Positions 58,640 through 64,000 of a DNA stretch of 64,000 nt are shown one piece after another. The stretch covers positions 682,001-746,000 of the forward strand of contig CM114273.1 of the NCBI GenBank assembly GCA_050084515.1. The letters run 5' to 3'. Numbering within the stretch: the stretch's first letter is position 1; each line of letters starts with the position of its first letter. The notes under the pieces were generated by a model that was given only the letters and a program-made list of their open reading frames with translations, was not told the DNA's origin and searched no databases. The translations under genes were made by a program, and so were the position numbers. The DNA is from Blasia pusilla. Lineage: Eukaryota; Marchantiophyta; Marchantiopsida; Blasiales.

Positions 58640-58789
58640 CCGGTCATAATCTACCGGCACCTTACTTCTCGGATTCCGCAGTCTGGTTTTCCCCCGCTCC
58701 CGGTCATAAACTACCGGAACCTTAGCTCACGATATTACCGGCGGGGACCGGGGTGATGTTTTCCCCGGCTCCCGGTCATAAACTACCGG
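58640..58789. promoter_or_regulatory. Three palindromic sites upstream of VTE3
   Basis: CCGGT-N8-ACCGG occurs three times: 58640-58657, 58700-58717 and 58772-58789. The spacer is CATAAACT or CATAATCT, and each is followed by ACCTTA. Each lies in a longer repeated unit with a preceding C-rich tract. They sit 155-305 bp upstream of the VTE3 start codon, so they fall in the promoter or 5' UTR. The factor is unknown. Confidence 0.6.
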
Positions 58790-61700
58790 GACCTTAGATG
58801 GAGCAAAAGGAGGGAGACGAAGACAATTTCGTAAATTTTTATTTTATTTTATATGGAGTAGGTTTAGATATAGTTCTAATTTCTGGTTCGAGAGGGTTTT
58901 TTAATTTGCAAACACATGTGACAACGGGGCACAACAATTGAGATAATGTTTCTTTATCTATGGGCAACAAAAAAGATTTTTAATAATTTAGAGTAATTCT
59001 ATTACTTTTATTTTATGAATTAAAGAAGCATTAATAATGGATAATTTGAGTACTCATCATAGATCCTTAATGATTTTTAATTAATTTGCGACATGTAAAT
59101 GCTCATGAATTCCAAAATCATTTTTAATTAACTAAAAATGCCATTTCAACAAAAGAGATGTTTAAAAATCAAAGGACATTCTAGTAGGACTTGTGCGATA
59201 TATGGGGGCTTATGATTTGGCCTCTAAACTATCAAAGGATACGTGTCAAGATCCGATTGGTTAAAATGTAAGTGTCACCGGGAGAGGAGTTTGAAAATCG
59301 AAAAGACACCCTACAATAATAGCACAAATTTCCTCTATTTTAAAATTTTTTTGGGATATTAACAACTTTTTGTTGTTATCCGTAATGGGTTACCTCTTTG
59401 GGTACCATGTTTGTACATGCATCCGCTTCCTAAGGACAACTATGTCGATACCAAATATGTGGATCCTTTTTTATTTGAATATTCAATTTCATATTGTTCA
59501 TCCTTACATGGATTTCTACCATCATTCCTTTTATCTACAAAAAATGTGTCACTCCCATTTTAGGATCCACAACTCCGTCAATCAGAGCGTTCAAATTCTT
59601 TTGACGAGTTTAACCCAAATAGATTCCAAAAAATGACCCTTAATTTGACTTACCTCATAACACATGCTAAGATGTAAGTGCCTAAAAATATCACATATCA
59701 ATAGGAGAAGAGTTTGAAAATCAAAGTATGCAATAATAATTGGGTATAATGTGTGTAACTAGAATCGAATACAATTGGAACCAAAATGAAAAATTGGGTG
59801 ATAGAGTTTATTTAGGTCAATAACATTGTTATTCACAAGGAGAAAGAGATTTTCACTAAACATTAAGAAAAAAGAGGGCAAGATCCTAGTTGGAAGGATA
59901 ATAGGTTTTGGTATTACCTCCTTAAATATTATGTTTGGATTATCGCAAATCATCTCAAGCCTAGGTCCTATTTGGGATGTTAAATTTTTTTTGTTATTAT
60001 CCCAAAAGTTGTCAAGGATAGAATCTTCCTTGGATACCTTGTTTGGGATACTGTGAATTATTGGAACCTTGTATCTTCCAGAAGGAGCAAAAGGGCTCAT
60101 CTAAAGACCTAATGATGAATATTTCAACTTACTCATCATTAGCCCCTCTGGATATTTACTAGTATATTAATCATAATTGAGAACAACTCTTTGATTGACA
60201 CATTATAATATAGAAAAAACTTCCTTTGATGATTCTTACATAAAGATAAAAGCTATGAAGAAATTGTTTTAGAAAGATTGAAAACCCGATTGATCATCGA
60301 TCACTTTTGGTTCAGTGTGTCTCCAATATCGTTGAGCAGCGATAACCAAAATCAAATATTTTGGTTCCAATTTTATGGGATTCTAGTTATACACATTATT
60401 GACCAATTGAGCATCTTGGTTCAAGTGTCTCCAACTCTTATCGCTCACATGATTAAATGTGTCGTGAGAACATAAATGCTCTGCAATAGACTTCTTGAAT
60501 GAAATCGAATACACTATAGTTGGAATTGTCTATGGGGATGTTTGAAGCAACCACCTATATTGTTATTGGAGGGTGATTCGTTCATTTTTTGATACCTCTC
60601 CTCTCCTCTTTTTGAACACGTGACCCTTTCAATAAGTAGAATCGCAAGCGCTTAACTAATAAGAGCATTTGAAATATTAATTAAAATTTTAATTATTAAT
60701 CAATAAATAATTATCACTAATTAATTCAAACTATTACTACTGGAGAGTGATTTTTTATTTTGAGATGATCTCTCCTTTTGACGTATGTCTTCTTTAACTA
60801 ATAAAATTTCTCGTTATCCAAATCAATAAGATCGTTCGAATTCAATTGTAATCTATAATATCATACAATTGGATATTTCAAAATTATACTATACACCAAT
60901 ACAATTATAATCTATATCTATATAACAAGAATGCGGGCCTGTTGTTGCCGTGAGGAAAGAAGTCGGGAAAAAAAATGAAAGCGGTGTTTACCAAGTCGGA
61001 TGATGTGGATAAACTGAACAGCAAAGGAGATGTCATTTCCATTGTGAGTAAATAGTAGTAACTTGGGCTTCTGAACAAAATTAGTAAGCCGAACAATCCT
61101 ATACACACCGACTAAATAAAATACACTACAGAGGTTGTTGAATATATTAAGCATGTTTTAGTTGGTTGCTTTAGAGAATTTATGTAGTTATTTTGAGATA
61201 GCTTGTTGAGCATGTGTAGAATAAGTATGTAGAACAATATCACAGTGCCGAACTAAGATGCTTAGAGACCAAAGGCGGCAGAACAGATGCATCCATTTAG
61301 TAAATTCTGAGGCGATGCATGAAGTCGATCGAGACTTTGTGCTGAATAATGTGAGCGGAATTTCTGCAGCTAAGTGCAGAGAGCATGCAACTGTATGCTT
61401 GAAAGTGTGTCGTGTACACGATTGCTGTTGCATATGTATGTCAGTTTGCTGAATCGAAGCATGCACAACTACGGGATAGTTCTAAAATTGTATCATTAAG
61501 ACTTAAGAAGTGGTCGTAAGTGGAACCGGTATATAGCTATTCTCAAGAGCTGTAAATGGCTGTCACCACATAAGTACACAAGGTTTCTTACTTTTGTGAG
61601 GAACACATGAACGGAAATTTCAACACGTGAGCACATTCGCATTGGCAGTAAACTTACTCATCTCCATTGAATTGAGTTTTTGAGCATGAAAGCAAAGTGC

Positions 61701-62300
61701 TGAGACATGTAACTACACAAACAACTTAGCAATGAATATATCAATATACTACCCACATGCCACAAAGAAGTAAATAACGAACCAGAAAATACCATAACAA
61801 ATTCATGCATAATGGTGCAACATGTAGCAAAAGCTGCAAAATACCAGAATAGATGGTGTAACTCAACAATGTTTGTGGGAGCATAAACATGAACATAAGT
61901 CTATTTAGATCTTAGGGATCGCCGAGAGAACTATCATCAGTTGAGTTTCGGTACAACAGGAGACAACCAGTACAAACCATATGAAAAATGAGAAAATGTG
62001 ATAAAAATGCTCGTTGTATTTGACAAACTGTGATATAGTGATAGAGATGCAGCTAGTATACAGTAGGAGCGGAATATTGAGCCAAGTATAAAATGGCATC
62101 AGTGTATCAGGAGACTAAAATACCATATGCAAAGATGAGCAACGAACTCTAAGGTTCCAATTTAAAATGAACGTAGGAATGCACCGGGGGAAAATGTACA
62201 AGTAGTTTCAGCAACATGTTTACAAACATGCCAATTGCACTACATAATATTGTAACACAATAAAAAAGGTAACTATGGGGTAGGTAAGATAGCCTCCAGG
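58790..62300. other. AT-rich intergenic stretch
   Basis: No conserved coding sequence. Two segments around 59430-59650 and 59760-60100 share phrases with each other, such as GGGATATTAACAAC-like and AACCAAAATG motifs. I could not define a repeat family. Confidence 0.5.
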
Positions 62301-62670
62301 TCAGATACATATCCTGAAAGTTTGTTTTCGTCGGGGATAACTGAGCCGATAGTACTCAATGGGAACCCGGCCTAGCACATTAAACTCATCAATTCTTGAT
62401 TGGAGATATTGAATTATAGCCATGTTTGTTGTTTCATCCTTACTAACATATTGTAAGAGCTCATGCAGAGTTATGTTCCGCGATTCACATTTATAAAGCC
62501 GGTTCTGTATCAATTCTATACTGTCAACAACTGCATTAAACATAGACAAAGGAACAAGACTAGGGGAACTGCTCTCTCCTTGGAAAACAAGTGGACTTCT
62601 TCCATGTGCTAAGTGAAGTCTGTTTTTGACCCGTAAGCATCCGAAAACTTGCTTGCCGATAGGTGGGGAC
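62301..62670 (-). CDS. Possible terminal exon of an unrecognised gene
   Basis: A 123-codon open stretch begins right after an acceptor-like TTTCAG (62676-62671) and ends at TGA (62303-62301). The predicted peptide has normal composition, with VFGCLRVKNRLHLAHGRSPL, LVPLSMFNAVVDSIELIQNR, ITLHELLQYVSKDETTNMAI and ending in KQTFRICI. I do not recognise a family. A neighbouring open frame at 63154-62924 (minus) may or may not be an upstream exon. It could also be transposon-derived. Confidence 0.3.
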
Positions 62671-63353
62671 CTGAAATCGCTAGCCGTGGAGCCACGCTAC
62701 TTATTTTTCTGCAAACATAGTAAGTACATTACGTCTCGGCAATACATTAATGCAAAAACATTGTTGTACAACAACATTGGTTGGCTTGGCACATATACAA
62801 TTCTCTAGGTAGACAATTTCAATGAAGTGAAAACCAAAACAACATGATGAAGTAGGAAATAGAAACCTACTATGCTCGGCTTTTACAGACATAGTGGGAA
62901 GTATAAAAATGGCTTGCTGCCGTTTAAATGTGTGTAGTACATTCAGTTAAGAGATGAAAGGGTATATAGAAATAGTAGTAGCAGATAGGATGCCGAAAAT
63001 CCCTTGGCTCACGAATACAATTGTCAACTATATTGCGCGATGATCGAGTAGCAGAATTTATGGCAGTAGATATTAGTAAGTCATTATCTAGTAAGATATT
63101 GTTTTGTGGCAGTTTATTTCGCATTCGATGGTGTATGTGGACAGGTAATGGCACCCAAATTAAGTAGTAGGTGACTGGTAATAAGATGATGCAAAAATAT
63201 AGTCTTTATAAAACAAAGAGTAAGGTTGGTCGTGCATATAATGGTAGGAGTTAACTATGTGCACTTCCTGAGGGGACTCAGGTAAGATAGGTCCTTGATA
63301 TGAAGTACTTTTGCTCTGTAAATGGAATGAAGATGAGCGGTTCGAAGAAATAA
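62671..63353. other. Region upstream of the possible exon
   Basis: Contains a 76-codon minus-strand open frame (63154-62924) without recognisable motifs. Nothing else was seen. Confidence 0.35.
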
Positions 63354-63700
63354 TGTTGGAATATGATGCCGACCTACCCAGACTATTGAAGATTGAGTTA
63401 CAGTCAAGCTTATGAGATACTTGAATTGCTACATTTGGTACTCACACAAAGTAGGGAAGCTTAATCTTGGTTAGTCAGTTAAGCGCGATTATCTTAACTA
63501 GGGTTAGTTAATCACAATTAGTCTAACTCGAGATTATGGTTAAGATTAGGGTTAGGGTTAGGATAGCTTGTACATACCCTATATAATTGAGAAGGGGACC
63601 AACCTCCACTCATTCTCTCATTGCAAATTTTGTTCTCCATGGTGGTGTGTGAGTGTGAGAGTCGTTTCCCACCGGTTATGCTTCTTTACCAATTTTTCCA
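63354..63700 (+). repeat. 5' LTR of a Ty1/copia-type retrotransposon
   Basis: 347 bp from TGTTGGAATATG to TTTTTCCA, with inverted ends TGGAA/TTCCA. It is followed by a tRNA-Met primer site. A TATA-like CTATATAATT lies near 63578, preceded by a short run of TTAGGG repeats (63545-63561). Only the first 300 bp of the internal part fall in the window, so the copia assignment rests on end type and primer site. Confidence 0.75.
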
Positions 63701-63702
63701 TA

Positions 63703-63714
63703 TGGTATCAGAGT
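63703..63714 (+). promoter_or_regulatory. tRNA-Met primer-binding site
   Basis: TGGTATCAGAGT lies two bases after the LTR and matches the initiator Met-tRNA complement in 11 of 12 positions. Confidence 0.82.
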
Positions 63715-64000
63715 AATAAGAGAACATCATTCAAAATTCTTGGTGTTTGAAGAGAGAAGAGAAGCAAGAGAAGGCACAAATTCAGTTTGGGAGAAGGAAA
63801 TTTTGTTCATAGCTCAATGGGTGGAAGTTTCATGTGGAGCTTTGACGGTGATAAAAATTTGGAGGCATTTTTAAAGGCTTTCTCGGTTGATTTAGCCATC
63901 TAGTTCTGCAACAGCTAAAATGACGCCCAAGATCTATTCAAGCCGTTTTGTAGAGCTCGTCAAGAGTTTTCCAACACCAAAAATTCAAAATTTTGACATT
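63715..64000 (+). other. Start of the internal region of the copia-type element
   Basis: Purine-rich leader followed by possible Gag start sequence. It is cut by the window end and too short to identify. Confidence 0.4.

Noticed and set aside
63545-63561. Interstitial telomere or chromosome end
   Set aside because: Only about three units and they lie within an LTR.

Overview
The window looks like nuclear DNA of a streptophyte plant, most likely a seed-free one (bryophyte, lycophyte, fern or charophyte alga). The reasons are two conserved intron-containing plant genes, AT-rich intergenic DNA, pyrimidine-rich leaders, and nested LTR retrotransposons and Helitron debris. The lineage assignment is inference. 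I found no tRNA, rRNA, CRISPR array or bacterial-type operon.

Host genes. A ten-exon nucleobase-ascorbate transporter of the NAT11/NAT12 type lies on the minus strand (12832 down to 8407). A three-exon chloroplast MPBQ/MSBQ methyltransferase (VTE3; plastoquinone and tocopherol synthesis) lies on the minus strand (58485 down to 55980), with three palindromic sites just upstream. A possible terminal exon of an unrecognised gene is at 62670-62301 (minus).

Mobile DNA. Most of the rest is one unusual Ty3/gypsy-like family, present as four damaged copies: a 3' fragment at 1-2688 (+), element A at 22242-38324 (-), element B from 39432 to about 48 kb (-), and element C at 48587 to about 54020 (+). 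The consensus order is leader, Gag (CCHC knuckle followed by a conserved LHPEL motif), linker, aspartic protease, C5 cytosine DNA methyltransferase (DNMT3/DRM-like motifs), reverse transcriptase, RNase H, DDE integrase, and a C-terminal PHD finger. A chromodomain Ty3/gypsy element (22775-30141, +) is nested in the 3' repeat of element A, with 1.0-kb LTRs and a 5-bp target duplication. Elements A and B both abut one Helitron helicase fragment (38325-39431). A Ty1/copia LTR and primer-binding site start at 63354.

The main candidate for something new is the architecture of this family. (1) It carries a DNA methyltransferase inside pol and a PHD finger on integrase, i.e. a chromatin writer and a reader. 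(2) The sequence just inside the 5' repeat is perfectly complementary to a segment about 27-28 nt downstream of a TATA box in the same repeat. This is seen in two subfamilies with unrelated sequences, as expected for Tf1-like self-priming. (3) The ends are arranged A1-internal-B1-A2-B2, a split direct repeat, and in element A the outer ends are flanked by a 4-5 bp target duplication, although the integrase is of the DDE type. Every copy here is disrupted by stops, frameshifts or deletions, so the window shows the fossil architecture and not a working element.
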